Numbered from the stretch's first letter, positions 48,631-58,461 are shown. The stretch: DNA of 64,000 nt from Mycolicibacterium iranicum (GCF_001650495.1 NZ_LWCS01000065.1:124001-188000), one strand, 5' to 3'. Numbers and translations: made by a program. The notes: generated by a model not told the origin, from the sequence alone.

Positions 48631-50016
48631 CTAGCAGCGGCTGAGCAACTCCTTGAGTTCCGCCTCGAAGCGGTCGGCCAGATCCCACAGGTCGTCGACG
48701 AGCTGCGGGCACGAGATGATGCCGATGTTCAGCTTGCCGTCCAAAGACATCACCGTGATGTTGAGACCCGCGCCGGGAAAAACCGGCCCGAACGGATAGA
48801 GACCGGTGATCTCGGCGCCGGCGCTGTAGAGGGTCGTCGTCGGACCCGCGACGTTGGAGATGACGACGTTAGTGATCGCCGTCGTACCCAATGGCGTTCG
48901 CGACAGGACGCCGAGCGCCAGGCCGAACATGTTGCGGGACAAGCTCTGCGCTAGGTCCAGCAGCATCGTCGGGCCCATCGACCTGGTGTGTTCTTTGGAC
49001 CGCACATTCGATTCGCCGATAGCGCGCAGCCGATCCAGTGGATCCTCGATGTCGGTGTGGAGATTGCAGAACATCCCGGACAACTGGTTGCGCCCCGGCC
49101 GATCAGACTGGTCGTGCACCGACGCAGGCACGAACGCGATCAGCGGCTTGGCCGGCAACTCGTCTCGACCCTCCAGATAGCCGCGCAACGCGCCCGCGCA
49201 CAGAGCCATGACCACGTCGTTGACCTTGACGTCGCAGTGGTCCTTGATCTTCTTGACATCCTCGAGTGGCAGCTGCGCCATCGCGAGGTTTCGCTCCGAC
49301 GTCAGCGCCTTGTTGAACGGCGTGTTGGGTGCGGAGAACGGCGCGGCCATCGCGCTACCGCCCACCGCGCGGTTCACGGTGTTGACGATCATCGACGCCG
49401 TCGTCGGTACCACGCGGGTCAGCTGCCACGGACGCGTGACGAATTGCCAGAGCCCGTCGGCCGCGATCTCCCACGCACTCGCCTGCTTCGGACCGTCGAC
49501 GGGGTCCGGTGGCGGGGCCTCGGGTTCGGTGTCCAACAGCTGACTGAGCAGATTCGCCGCCGAGACGCCGTCGACGACGGCGTGATGCACCTTCAGCAGC
49601 ATCGCCAGCCGTCCGTCCTCGCGCGCGGCACTTCCTCCCACGCCTTCGATCACCCACATCTCCCACAGCGGCTTGCTGCGCTCCAGCGGCATCGCGACGA
49701 TGCGCCCACAGACGGCGGCGAGCTCTTCGCGGCCACCCGGCTCCGGCAGCGCGATGCGGTTCACATGCCGGGAGAGCTGAAAGTCGTTGTCCTCCAACCA
49801 GACCGGATGGTCGACGTTGAAGTCGTTGTCTGCGAGCTTGGTGCGGAACTCCGGGATCGCGGGAATTCTCGATGCCAGATGGTCGCAGAGTTTCTCGAAG
49901 GTGTAGCCGCCGGGCACGGTCGATGTGTCCAACTCCGTAATCGAGCACACCTGCAACGGCACGGTCGATGATTCGCTGTAGATGAACCCTGCGTCGAGGC
50001 CACTCAACCGTTCCAC
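48631..50016 (-). CDS. WS/DGAT wax ester synthase / diacylglycerol acyltransferase
   Basis: 461 aa of the mycobacterial Tgs family. It begins MERLSGLDAGFIYSE. The catalytic HHAVVDG motif is at 144-150. Other landmarks are PLWEMWVIEG, KVNDVVMALCAGALRGYL and the C-terminal NVVISNVAGP. It transfers acyl-CoA to diacylglycerol or a fatty alcohol, forming storage lipid. A DesA3-like desaturase gene lies 60 nt upstream in the same direction, which fits supply of unsaturated acyl groups. Confidence 0.93.
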   Translation of the reverse strand: MERLSGLDAGFIYSESSTVPLQVCSITELDTSTVPGGYTFEKLCDHLASRIPAIPEFRTKLADNDFNVDHPVWLEDNDFQLSRHVNRIALPEPGGREELAAVCGRIVAMPLERSKPLWEMWVIEGVGGSAAREDGRLAMLLKVHHAVVDGVSAANLLSQLLDTEPEAPPPDPVDGPKQASAWEIAADGLWQFVTRPWQLTRVVPTTASMIVNTVNRAVGGSAMAAPFSAPNTPFNKALTSERNLAMAQLPLEDVKKIKDHCDVKVNDVVMALCAGALRGYLEGRDELPAKPLIAFVPASVHDQSDRPGRNQLSGMFCNLHTDIEDPLDRLRAIGESNVRSKEHTRSMGPTMLLDLAQSLSRNMFGLALGVLSRTPLGTTAITNVVISNVAGPTTTLYSAGAEITGLYPFGPVFPGAGLNITVMSLDGKLNIGIISCPQLVDDLWDLADRFEAELKELLSRC

Positions 50017-50076
50017 CGGAGCGGGCTACCCATTGTGACCGCCGTCTCAAACGGGGCAACTGCCGAGCCTAGACGG

Positions 50077-51222
50077 TCAGGCCGCCGAAGCGGCCACATC
50101 GAGCCTTGACCTCCTGCGTGACCGCGGGCGGATCTGCGCGACGGTGCCCTCACGGCGCGTACCGAAGAATCCGTTCGGCAACGCGAGCCGGTGGATGGTC
50201 CGCAGCGTCGATGCGTACTGATGCGCCAGCGAGCCCGTCAGGTACGGGATGCCGTACTTCTCGCACAGCGGTCGCACGCGGGCGGCGACCTCGGCGAGCC
50301 GGTTGCTCGGCAGGTCCGGGAACAGGTGGTGCTCGATCTGGTAGCAGAGATTGCCGCTCGCGAATCCCAGGCACCGGCCCGCGTTGAAGTTCGCCGTTCC
50401 CAGCATCTGCCGCAGATACCACTCGGCTCTGGTCTCGGTCTCCAGCACATCGGCGGCGAATTTCTGTGTGCCGTCAGGGAAGTGGCCGCAGAAGATCACC
50501 ACATAGGCCCATACGTTTCGCACCAGGTTGGCGGCTGCATTCGCCTGCAGTGTTCTGCGCCACCGTTTGAGAGTCAGCGCCGGCCACAGCACATAGTCCT
50601 TGAAACCCTGACGGAAAACCTTGCGGCCCAGCTGCTTCGACTGCGCGATCTTCTCGGCCCGCGATTGCTTCAGATCGACACCGTGCAGCGCAATGCCCCA
50701 CTCGAAGGTCAGGGCCAGCAACAGATTCTGTAAGGGCTGCAGCAGGTGCCCCTTCGTCCACGGCTGCTCGGCGGTCACACGCATCACGCCGAAGCCGAGG
50801 TCATCGTCCTCGCCGATCACGTTGGTGAACACGTGGTGGCGGTAGTTGTGCGACGTCTTCCACTGAGACGACGCGGCGACCATGTCCCACTCCCAGGTGC
50901 TGGAATGGATCTCCGGGTCGTTCATCCAATCCCACTGGCCGTGGGAGACGTTGTGCCCGATCTCCATGTTCTCCACGGTTTTTGCGAAACCGAGCGCGGC
51001 GGTTCCCAGCGCCCAGCCGGTCCTCGACCGGGTGGCGGCGATGAGGACGCGTGCCGCGACATCGAGGCTGCGCTGGAACAGAATTGTCCGCCGGATGTAG
51101 GTCGCGTCGCGAATGCCGAGCGATTCCTCGACGTCGCTGCGGATCAGATCGAGCTCGCGGCCGAGGTTCTCGATGTCGTCGGGAGTGAGATGTGTGTAGC
51201 GGGCGATATCAGTGATGGCCAT
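50077..51222 (-). CDS. DesA3-like membrane fatty acid desaturase (copy 2)
   Basis: 381 aa beginning MAITDIARYTHLTPDDIE. The histidine boxes HNVSH, HNYRHH and QIEHHLFPDLPSNR are intact. The C-terminal tail is basic and differs from copies 1 and 3. AGGA lies a few nt before the ATG. A TetR gene is upstream in the same direction, with a palindromic operator between, and a WS/DGAT gene follows, so this copy is likely regulated by that TetR and tied to neutral lipid synthesis. Confidence 0.92.
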   Translation of the reverse strand: MAITDIARYTHLTPDDIENLGRELDLIRSDVEESLGIRDATYIRRTILFQRSLDVAARVLIAATRSRTGWALGTAALGFAKTVENMEIGHNVSHGQWDWMNDPEIHSSTWEWDMVAASSQWKTSHNYRHHVFTNVIGEDDDLGFGVMRVTAEQPWTKGHLLQPLQNLLLALTFEWGIALHGVDLKQSRAEKIAQSKQLGRKVFRQGFKDYVLWPALTLKRWRRTLQANAAANLVRNVWAYVVIFCGHFPDGTQKFAADVLETETRAEWYLRQMLGTANFNAGRCLGFASGNLCYQIEHHLFPDLPSNRLAEVAARVRPLCEKYGIPYLTGSLAHQYASTLRTIHRLALPNGFFGTRREGTVAQIRPRSRRRSRLDVAASAA

Positions 51223-51313
51223 GAGGTCCTAGGGTCGATCCAGCTGAAGGGCGTCGAAGTAGACCCTGAAACCGAAAGTGTGTGGGGACCGATCGGCGGT
51301 GATCGGGACAGAT

Positions 51314-51330
51314 GTCGCCGCCGCGGCGAC
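51314..51330 (-). terminator. GC-rich hairpin between tetR and desaturase
   Basis: GTCGCCG-CCG-CGGCGAC, a perfect 7-bp stem, 46 nt after the tetR stop and 92 nt before the desaturase start. It may end the tetR transcript or form in the desaturase leader. Confidence 0.4.
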
Positions 51331-51345
51331 CGGTCGTACTTCTAG

Positions 51346-51361
51346 GTTACCCGGTGGTAAC
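51346..51361. promoter_or_regulatory. Palindromic operator upstream of desaturase copy 2
   Basis: GTTACC-CGGT-GGTAAC is a perfect inverted repeat (6-bp arms) located 15 nt after the tetR stop and 124 nt before the desaturase start. The size and symmetry suit a TetR-family site. Assignment to the adjacent TetR is inference. Confidence 0.5.
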
Positions 51362-51375
51362 TACGCCAAACGCGC

Positions 51376-52038
51376 CTACGCCTGGCCGGCCCCCGGCTGC
51401 CACGTCGACATCGCGGCTTCCATCTCGTCCTGGCTGAGCGGACCCACCGGCAGCGGCGCCTGGCCTGGCTGGCAGCGCAGCCCCTGCAGCAGCACGGCGA
51501 CGTAGCGCCGCCACAGATCCGACGACACCTCGCCGGCGTACTCGCTCACCGCGCCCGCCATCAGCCCGCACAGCGGCATGTCTGTCGCCGACACCTCAGG
51601 CCGCAGATACCCGTCGCGCTTGGCTCGATCCACCAGCTGCGCCACCCGCGGGTGCAGCCGCGTCCGCCCCGCGTCGACCCGGCCCCCGCAGTGCGCCCGG
51701 CTGAACGCGATCTCGCGCAACCCGCGGTCCGTTGCCGTCATCTGACACATCTGCCACATCCACCAGGACAGCCCCTCCCAGGAGTCCGCGGACTTCAGCG
51801 CCGTATCGGCGAGTGCGACGAGCTGGTCGATGCCGTCCTCGAAGATGGCCTCGAACAATGCTTCTTTGGTGGCAAATCGCCGATACACGGTGCCGACACC
51901 CAGACCCGCGTGGTGGGCCACCTCGTTGAGCGTCGCGTCGAGCCCGCGGGTGGCGCACAGGTCGCGCGCGGCTTCGATGATGCGCCGCCGGTTGCGCTCG
52001 GCATCCTTGCGCAGGCCACCGCAGGGTTTGTCAATCAC
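51376..52038 (-). CDS. TetR/AcrR family regulator
   Basis: 220 aa from GTG 52038 (MIDKPCGGLRKDAERNRRR). A TAAACT hexamer ends 7 nt before this codon on the minus strand, so a leaderless start is likely; the frame is open up to GTG/ATG 52068. TetR domain at about 20-65 (IIEAARDLCATRGLDATLNEVAHHAGLGVGTVYRRFATKEALFEAIFED). It is divergent from the mmpS-mmpL operon and precedes the desaturase, so both are candidate targets. Confidence 0.9.
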   Translation of the reverse strand: MIDKPCGGLRKDAERNRRRIIEAARDLCATRGLDATLNEVAHHAGLGVGTVYRRFATKEALFEAIFEDGIDQLVALADTALKSADSWEGLSWWMWQMCQMTATDRGLREIAFSRAHCGGRVDAGRTRLHPRVAQLVDRAKRDGYLRPEVSATDMPLCGLMAGAVSEYAGEVSSDLWRRYVAVLLQGLRCQPGQAPLPVGPLSQDEMEAAMSTWQPGAGQA

Positions 52039-52083
52039 GGACGCCAGTTTAGTGACGTCCCTTACCAAAACGCTACAACCGGA

Positions 52084-52112
52084 TTGACTCTATCCACTTG
52101 CGGGCTTAGATT
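52084..52112 (+). promoter_or_regulatory. Housekeeping-type promoter for mmpS-mmpL operon
   Basis: TTGACT (52084-52089) and TAGATT (52107-52112) are separated by 17 nt, a close match to the mycobacterial SigA consensus. Transcription would start near 52119, about 94 nt before the mmpS ATG. Confidence 0.6.
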
Positions 52113-52212
52113 CCTACAAGATCACACGCCGACCGTGGCTCGCGGCGTCCCTCACCTCGAAAGGCACGACCTTGCCCGTTGTACTCGCGCGCCCAAAATC
52201 GTTGAGCCGCCG

Positions 52213-52638
52213 ATGATCAACGTCGTCAAGCGGGTCTGGCTGCCCGTCCTGGTCGTCTTCGCTATCGTCATCGGCGGGTTAGCTGTCTCCAACCTCCGCT
52301 CCGTGTTCGGGTCGCATGGCGCGATCGTCACCCCGATCGACGCCGACACCGCCGAGAACTTCAACCCCAAGGTCGTCGTCTACGAAGTCTTCGGAACCGG
52401 CTCCATCGCCACCATCAACTACGCCGACCTCGACGGGAAGCCGCAACGCACCGGCGAGGTGAGTCTGCCCTGGTCCCTGCGCCTCGAGACGACGTTGCCG
52501 TCCGTGATGCCCAACATCATGGCCCAGGGCGACGGTCAATCCATCACCTGCCGCGTCACCGTCGATGACGAGGTCAAAGACGAGAGGACGGCCGAAGGCA
52601 TGAACGCCGCCACCTACTGCTTGGTCAAAGCAGCATGA
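52213..52638 (+). CDS. MmpS-family accessory protein
   Basis: 141 aa. One N-terminal membrane helix (VWLPVLVVFAIVIGGLAV) is followed by a periplasmic beta domain with PKVVVYEVFGTGSIATINYADLDGKPQ, the core MmpS signature, and a disulfide-capable pair of cysteines (ITCRV, TYCLV). MmpS proteins are partners of MmpL lipid exporters. The stop overlaps the mmpL start by 4 nt. Confidence 0.94.
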   Translation: MINVVKRVWLPVLVVFAIVIGGLAVSNLRSVFGSHGAIVTPIDADTAENFNPKVVVYEVFGTGSIATINYADLDGKPQRTGEVSLPWSLRLETTLPSVMPNIMAQGDGQSITCRVTVDDEVKDERTAEGMNAATYCLVKAA

Positions 52639-55520
52639 GTACCGAGACCGACGAGGCACGCACCGACGTTCTGCCCAAGCACGCGGCGGTCAAACGCCCG
52701 CTGCTGCCGCGCTTCATCCGCATGTTCGCCATCCCGATCGTGCTCGGCTGGATCGCCATCGTCGCGTTCCTCAACACCGCGGTGCCGCAGCTCGAAGAGG
52801 TCGGCAAGCTGCGCGCCGTGTCGATGAGCCCCAACGACGCGCCCTCGCTGATCGCGACCAAGCACGTCGGCGAGAAGTTCGAGGAGTACGACACCAGCAG
52901 CTCGGTGATGATCGTCCTGGAGGGCGACGACGAGCTGGGGCCCGACGCCCACACGTACTACGACGAGATCGTCCGCAAGCTCAACGCCGACACCACGCAT
53001 GTGCAGCACGTTCAGGACTTCTGGGGCGACACGCTGACTGCCGCGGGCGCCCAGAGCATCGACGGCAAAGCCTCCTATGTGCAGGTCTACATCGCCGGCG
53101 ACCAGGGCGAGACGCTGGCCAACGAGTCGGTGCAGGCCGTGCGCGACATCGTGGAAAGTACGCAGGCGCCACCGGGCGTCAAGGGGTACGTCACCGGCCC
53201 CGCGGCGTTGACCACCGACCAGAACATCGTCGGCGACGCCAGCATGAAAACCATTGAGGGCGTGACGATCGCGATCATCATCGTGATGCTGCTGATCGTC
53301 TACCGCTCAGTCGTCACGATGCTCGTCACCATGTCGATGGTCTTCATCGGGCTGCTGTCGGCGCGCGGCATCGTGTCGTTCCTCGGCTTCTACGACGTGT
53401 TCGGACTGACGACGTTCGCGACGAGCATGGTGGTGACGCTGGCGATCGCCGCGGCCACCGACTACGCGATCTTCCTGATCGGCCGCTATCAGGGAGCCCG
53501 GCGTTCCGGCATGGACAAAGAGTCCGCCTACTACGACATGTTCCACGGCACCGCCCACGTGGTGCTGGCGTCCGGTATGACGATCGCCGGTGCGACGCTG
53601 TGCCTGCACTTCACCCGGCTGCCGTACTTCCAGAGCATGGGCATTCCCCTTGCGGTCGGCATGACGATCGTGGTGGCCGCCGCGTTGACGTTGGGCCCCG
53701 CGCTGATCTCGATCGTGACCCGTTTCGGAAAGGTGTTGGACCCCAAGGGCAAAGGGCGCGCCCGCGGCTGGCGCCGGCTCGGTGCAGCGACGGTCCGTTG
53801 GCCGGGCGCCATCCTGGTCATGGCCACCGTCCTGTGCATGGTCGGCCTGCTTGCGCTGCCCGGCTACCACACCACCTACAACGACCGCATCTATCTGCCC
53901 AGCGACGTACCCGCCAATATCGGTTACGCCGCGGCTGACCGGCACTTCTCCGACGCCAAGATGAACCCCGACCTGCTGATGGTCGAAGCCGACCACGACC
54001 TGCGCAACCCGGCGGACTTCCTGGTGATCGAGAAGATCGCCAAAGCCCTTGTCCGCGTGCACGGTGTCGCGTCAGTCACCACGATCACCCGCCCGGACGG
54101 CAAACCGATCAAGCATGCCTCGCTGGCGTACACCGTGAGCCAGAGCGGCAACGGGCAGATCATGAACAACGACTTCCAGCAGACGGTGCTGGCGAACACT
54201 CTGCAGCAGGCCAACGAGATGCAGGTGACCATCGACTCGATGACCAAGATGCAGAGCATCACCCTCGAACTGGCCGACGTGACGCGCCGGATGGCCGACA
54301 AGATGAAAGACACCTCGGCCAACCTCAACGAAGTGCGGGACCATCTGGCCGATTTCGACGACCAGTTCCGCCCGCTGCGTAACTACTTCTACTGGGAACC
54401 GCATTGCTACAACATCCCGATGTGCTGGGCACTGCGGTCGATCTTCGAAAGCCTCGACGGCATCGGCCAGATGTCCGACGACTTCGCCGAACTGGTCCCT
54501 GACATCGAACGGATGGCGCAGCTGACGCCGCAGATGGCGGCGCTGATGCCCGCCATGATCCAGACGATGAAGAACCAGAAGCAGATCATGCTGAACCAGT
54601 ACCAGGCGCAGAAGATGCAGCAGGATCAGAACATCGCCATGCAGGAGGACACCACGGCGATGGGCGAGGCGTACGACACCGCCCGCAACGACGACACGTT
54701 CTACCTGCCGCCGGAAGCATTCCAGACCGCCGACTTCCAGCGCGGCATGAAGCTGATGATGTCACCCGACGGAAAAGCGGTGCGCTTCACGGTCTTCCAC
54801 CAGGGCGATCCGCTCACCGAGGACGGCACCGAACGCATCGAGCCGATGCGTGTCGCCGCCGCCGACGCCATCAAGGGCACCCCGTTGGAGGGGTCGACGA
54901 TCTACGTCGGTGGCAGCGCGGCGATGTACAAGGACATGCAGCAGGGCGCCGACTACGACCTGCTGATCGCCGCGGTCGCTTCACTGATCCTGATCTTCCT
55001 GATCATGGTGATCCTCACCCGGGCGGTCGCGGCCGCCGCCGTCATCGTCGGCACCGTCGTCCTCAGTCTGGGTACCTCGTTCGGACTGTCGGTGCTGGTG
55101 TGGCAGCACATCATCGGCATCCCGCTGAGCTGGATGGTGCTGCCGATGTCGGTGATCGTCCTGCTCGCGGTCGGTGCGGACTACAACCTGCTCCTCGTGT
55201 CACGCATGAAGGAGGAGCTCCACGCGGGGGTGAACACCGGCATCATCCGATCGATGGCCGGCACCGGATCCGTGGTCACCGCAGCGGGATTCGTGTTCGC
55301 GTTCACGATGATCGGCATGATCGTCAGCGACATGATCACCATCGGCCAGGTGGGCACCACCATCGGCCTGGGCCTGCTCTTCGACACGCTCATCGTGCGG
55401 TCGCTGATGACACCGTCGATCGCGGCGCTGATGGGCAAGTGGTTCTGGTGGCCGACGCATGTGCGTCCACGGCCCAAGCCGAAACCGTGGCCCAGCGTCC
55501 GCCAGGAGGTGACGGTGTGA
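52635..55520 (+). CDS. MmpL-family RND lipid transporter
   Basis: 961 aa. Twelve membrane helices in two sets, each led by a large periplasmic loop, with the MMPL signatures: AAATDYAIFLIGRYQGARRSG in the first set and VGADYNLLLVSRMKEE in the second, carrying the paired DY residues of the proton relay. A long helical insert in loop 2 (about 500-680, rich in Met/Gln) is typical of MmpL4/5-type proteins. The C-terminus is short and basic. The substrate cannot be read; siderophore- or lipid-type export is usual for MmpS-linked members. Confidence 0.94.
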   Translation: MSTETDEARTDVLPKHAAVKRPLLPRFIRMFAIPIVLGWIAIVAFLNTAVPQLEEVGKLRAVSMSPNDAPSLIATKHVGEKFEEYDTSSSVMIVLEGDDELGPDAHTYYDEIVRKLNADTTHVQHVQDFWGDTLTAAGAQSIDGKASYVQVYIAGDQGETLANESVQAVRDIVESTQAPPGVKGYVTGPAALTTDQNIVGDASMKTIEGVTIAIIIVMLLIVYRSVVTMLVTMSMVFIGLLSARGIVSFLGFYDVFGLTTFATSMVVTLAIAAATDYAIFLIGRYQGARRSGMDKESAYYDMFHGTAHVVLASGMTIAGATLCLHFTRLPYFQSMGIPLAVGMTIVVAAALTLGPALISIVTRFGKVLDPKGKGRARGWRRLGAATVRWPGAILVMATVLCMVGLLALPGYHTTYNDRIYLPSDVPANIGYAAADRHFSDAKMNPDLLMVEADHDLRNPADFLVIEKIAKALVRVHGVASVTTITRPDGKPIKHASLAYTVSQSGNGQIMNNDFQQTVLANTLQQANEMQVTIDSMTKMQSITLELADVTRRMADKMKDTSANLNEVRDHLADFDDQFRPLRNYFYWEPHCYNIPMCWALRSIFESLDGIGQMSDDFAELVPDIERMAQLTPQMAALMPAMIQTMKNQKQIMLNQYQAQKMQQDQNIAMQEDTTAMGEAYDTARNDDTFYLPPEAFQTADFQRGMKLMMSPDGKAVRFTVFHQGDPLTEDGTERIEPMRVAAADAIKGTPLEGSTIYVGGSAAMYKDMQQGADYDLLIAAVASLILIFLIMVILTRAVAAAAVIVGTVVLSLGTSFGLSVLVWQHIIGIPLSWMVLPMSVIVLLAVGADYNLLLVSRMKEELHAGVNTGIIRSMAGTGSVVTAAGFVFAFTMIGMIVSDMITIGQVGTTIGLGLLFDTLIVRSLMTPSIAALMGKWFWWPTHVRPRPKPKPWPSVRQEVTV

Positions 55521-55816
55521 AGCGCCTGATGGTCTTCCTGGCCCTTCCAATCCTGCTCGCGCCCAATGCCTCCGCAGACACCGACACCGATTTTTCGGCC
55601 CAGATGCAGGCCGTCGGGATCTATGGACAGAAGGACTACAACGCATGGCTGGCGAAGATCACCTGCAAGCGGTTGACGACCGGCGTGGACGCCGACGCCC
55701 GCGAGTCTGCCGCGTTCCTGTTCGGGAATCTCGACGCGAACACCGACCAGGTGTGGCAGTTCCTCGGCGCCGGGTTGCGCGCGTACTGCCCCGAGCATCT
55801 GGCGAAGCTGTCATGA
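55517..55816 (+). CDS. Secreted DUF732 protein in the mmpL operon
   Basis: 99 aa. GTG 55517 overlaps the mmpL stop (GTGA). Signal peptide MKRLMVFLALPILLAPNASA; mature DUF732 domain with FSAQMQAVGIYG, ITCKRL and AYCPEH cysteines. Coupling to mmpL suggests a periplasmic accessory role in the same export process. Overlaps the next start by 4 nt. Confidence 0.85.
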   Translation: MKRLMVFLALPILLAPNASADTDTDFSAQMQAVGIYGQKDYNAWLAKITCKRLTTGVDADARESAAFLFGNLDANTDQVWQFLGAGLRAYCPEHLAKLS

Positions 55817-56283
55817 GCGCGCACGAGACACGGTGGGCGATGCGGGCGCTGCTGCTGATCCTGGCGGCGGCGATGGTGGCGGCGTTGGCCGCGCCGAGGG
55901 CTTTCGCCGATTCGACGGAGGACTATCCGATCCCGCGCCGCATCATCCACACCACCTGCGATGTCGAGCAGTATCTGGCCGCGGTGCGCGACACCAACCC
56001 GGTGTACTTCGAGCGCTACATGATCGACCGCAGCAACCGGCCCGCCGATGTGCAGCAGATGGCCTTCGACCGCATCCACTGGTTCTTCTCCCTCGACCCC
56101 GTCGGGCGCCGCCAGTACTCCGAGAACACCGCCACCAACGTCTACTACGAGCAGGTGGCGACACGGTGGGGAAACTGGGCCAAGATCTTCTTCAACAACA
56201 AGGGCGTGGTCGCCCACGCCACCGACGTGTGCATGAACTATCCGCGCGGCGACATGTCGGTGTGGAACTGGGTCGTCCGTTAA
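55813..56283 (+). CDS. Secreted DUF5078-like protein
   Basis: 156 aa. A hydrophobic signal segment at about 8-30 ends near AFA. The mature part has IIHTTCDVEQYLAAVRDTNPVYFERYM, FDRIHWFFSLDPVGRRQYSE and a C-terminal VCMNYPRGDMSVWNWV, as in mycobacterial DUF5078 proteins. Fourth gene of the mmpS operon (4-nt overlap). Function unknown; probably periplasmic. Confidence 0.8.
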   Translation: MSAHETRWAMRALLLILAAAMVAALAAPRAFADSTEDYPIPRRIIHTTCDVEQYLAAVRDTNPVYFERYMIDRSNRPADVQQMAFDRIHWFFSLDPVGRRQYSENTATNVYYEQVATRWGNWAKIFFNNKGVVAHATDVCMNYPRGDMSVWNWVVR

Positions 56284-56805
56284 GTCACCCCGAAACTGAA
56301 CATGTGCACCTGAAGTTCGAGTAGAGGCGGGCACAACTTCAGATTCGGCGGCTAGGTGGGTCCGTGGCGGGGCACGCGGGTCCCCGAATCACCCACCACC
56401 TGGAGCAGACGCGCTACCGTCTAGTCAGGTTGGCTCCACAGCCTCACGGGAACGTCACGGCGGCGACACGCGTCCCTGCCGACAAATCTCGACGTCAACC
56501 GCTCTTTTCGGTGTCGACGCACGCCCAGGAATTTGGTGTCGAGGGCTTATTACCATCCGCAGACGCACGCGCGCGCTTCCGCTATTCCTGACGCCACGAC
56601 CCGTACAGTCAGGAAGTCTGACAAGGCGCGTCCCACGGTCCATCCGGATCGAGGACCATCTGGGGTGGACCCAAGGAATCCACGCTGTACAGCGTTCGCG
56701 GTCGAATTCCAGCGGCTCCTCCACCAACCATCGGCCCGGCCATTCTCGCCGCGCCGCGTTCTCAGACCATCTGGCGCAGGCGCGCCAACGCACTAAGGGC
56801 TATCA
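56284..56805. other. 522-bp gene-free stretch
   Basis: Between the DUF5078 gene and the acyl ligase. Open frames on both strands (e.g. 56455-56793 minus) have no family-like features. No strong hairpin or repeat was recognised. It must hold the end of the mmpS operon transcript and the promoter of the ligase gene. Confidence 0.5.
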
Positions 56806-58440
56806 ATGAGCCGTTTCACCGAGACCATGTACGCCAACGCCCACCGCAGCACCAAAGGCTTGAACACCGGCGAACCCCACGCACCGATCCGCCATACCTG
56901 GGCCGAAGTCCACCAGCGTGCCCGCAGAATTGCCGGTGGCCTCGCCGCAGCCGGTGTCGGACCCGGAGACGCGGTAGCCATGCTGGCCGGTGCACCCGTC
57001 GAGATCGCTCCCGCAGCCCAGGGCATTTGGATGCGCGGCGCCAGCGTGACGATGGTGCACCAACCCACCCCCCGCACCGACCTTGTGCGCTGGGCCGACG
57101 AGACCACCGCGGTCATCGACATGATCGCCGCCAAAGCCGTCATCATCTCCGATCCGTTCATGGCCGCCGCCCCCGTGCTCGAAGGGCTGGGCATGACCGT
57201 CCTCACCGTGGAAGCACTGCTCGCCGCAGAACCCGTCGACCCCGTCGACACCACCGAAGACGACATCGCGCTGATGCAGCTGACGAGCGGCTCCACCGGA
57301 TCTCCCAAGGCCGTGCAGATCACGCACGCCAACATCGTCGCCAACGCCGACGCGATGACCAAGGGCTGCCAATTCGACATCGAGAACGATGTGATCGTCA
57401 GCTGGCTGCCGTGCTTTCACGACATGGGCATGACCGGCTACCTGACGGTTCCCATGTATTTCGGCGCCGAACTCGTCAAGGTCACACCGATGGACTTTCT
57501 CAGCGATATTCTGTTGTGGCCCAGATTGATTGACAAGTACAAGGGCACGATGACCGCGGCGCCCAACTTCGCCTACAACCTTCTTGCCAGGCGGTTGCGC
57601 CGCCAAGCCGTACCGGGTGAGTTCGATCTCTCGTCGCTACGGTGGGCACTGTCGGGAGCCGAGCAGGTCGACGCGCTCGACGTCGAGGACCTCTGCGCCG
57701 CCGGCGCCCCGTTCGGGCTCAGGCCGGAAGCCGTCATCCCCGCGTACGGGATGGCCGAGACGACGGTCGCGGTGTCGTTCTCCGAATGCGGCGCCGGCAT
57801 GGTCGTCGACGAGGTGGATGCCGACCTGCTCGCAGTCCTGCATCGGGCCGTGCCCGCGACGAAAGGAAACACCCGGCGTCTCGTCACGCTCGGCCGACCA
57901 CTGCACGGACTGGAGCTTCGGGTCGTCGGCGAAGACGGCGCGGAACTGCCCGCGCGTGGCGTCGGCGTGATCGAGGTCCGCGGCGAACCTGTCACGAAGG
58001 GCTACACCACAGTGGCCGGATTCATTGCGGCACAGAATGATCGAGGCTGGTACGACACCGGCGACATCGGCTATCTGACCGAGGTGGGGAACGTCGTCGT
58101 CTGCGGGCGGCTCAAGGACGTCATCATCATGGCCGGACGCAACATCTACCCCACCGACATCGAGCGGGCAGCCGGCCGCGTCCCAGGCGTACGACCGGGG
58201 TGCGCCGTCGCGGTACGGCTGGAAGCCGGCCGCTCGCGAGAAACCTTCGCCGTAGCCGTCGAGTGCAAGGATTTCCAGGACGAGGTACAGGTGCGGCGCG
58301 TCGAACGGCAGGTAGCCCATGAGGTGTTCGCCGAGGTCGATGTACGGCCGCGCAACGTCGTCGTACTGGCGCCGGGCACCATTCCCAAGACCCCCTCGGG
58401 CAAGCTGCGGCGGGCGTACGCACTCTCGCTGGTGAGCTGA
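56806..58440 (+). CDS. Fatty acyl-AMP ligase / acyl-CoA synthetase (FadD-like)
   Basis: 544-aa adenylate-forming enzyme. The P-loop-like motif LTSGSTGSPKAV is at about 164-175, then SWLPCFHDMGMTG, AYGMAETTVAVSF and WYDTGDIGYL, with the C-terminal lysine in PKTPSGKLRR. The SWLPxxHDMG segment and gene neighbours favour a FAAL-like or long-chain group. It activates a fatty acid to acyl-AMP, and perhaps to acyl-CoA. No polyketide synthase gene is adjacent. Confidence 0.9.
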   Translation: MSRFTETMYANAHRSTKGLNTGEPHAPIRHTWAEVHQRARRIAGGLAAAGVGPGDAVAMLAGAPVEIAPAAQGIWMRGASVTMVHQPTPRTDLVRWADETTAVIDMIAAKAVIISDPFMAAAPVLEGLGMTVLTVEALLAAEPVDPVDTTEDDIALMQLTSGSTGSPKAVQITHANIVANADAMTKGCQFDIENDVIVSWLPCFHDMGMTGYLTVPMYFGAELVKVTPMDFLSDILLWPRLIDKYKGTMTAAPNFAYNLLARRLRRQAVPGEFDLSSLRWALSGAEQVDALDVEDLCAAGAPFGLRPEAVIPAYGMAETTVAVSFSECGAGMVVDEVDADLLAVLHRAVPATKGNTRRLVTLGRPLHGLELRVVGEDGAELPARGVGVIEVRGEPVTKGYTTVAGFIAAQNDRGWYDTGDIGYLTEVGNVVVCGRLKDVIIMAGRNIYPTDIERAAGRVPGVRPGCAVAVRLEAGRSRETFAVAVECKDFQDEVQVRRVERQVAHEVFAEVDVRPRNVVVLAPGTIPKTPSGKLRRAYALSLVS

Positions 58441-58461
58441 AGCGAGTACCGTCGGCCGTAT

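Noticed and set aside
56455..56793. 112-aa minus-strand frame in the 522-bp gap
   Set aside because: No start context or family features; Arg/Trp-rich shadow-like composition.
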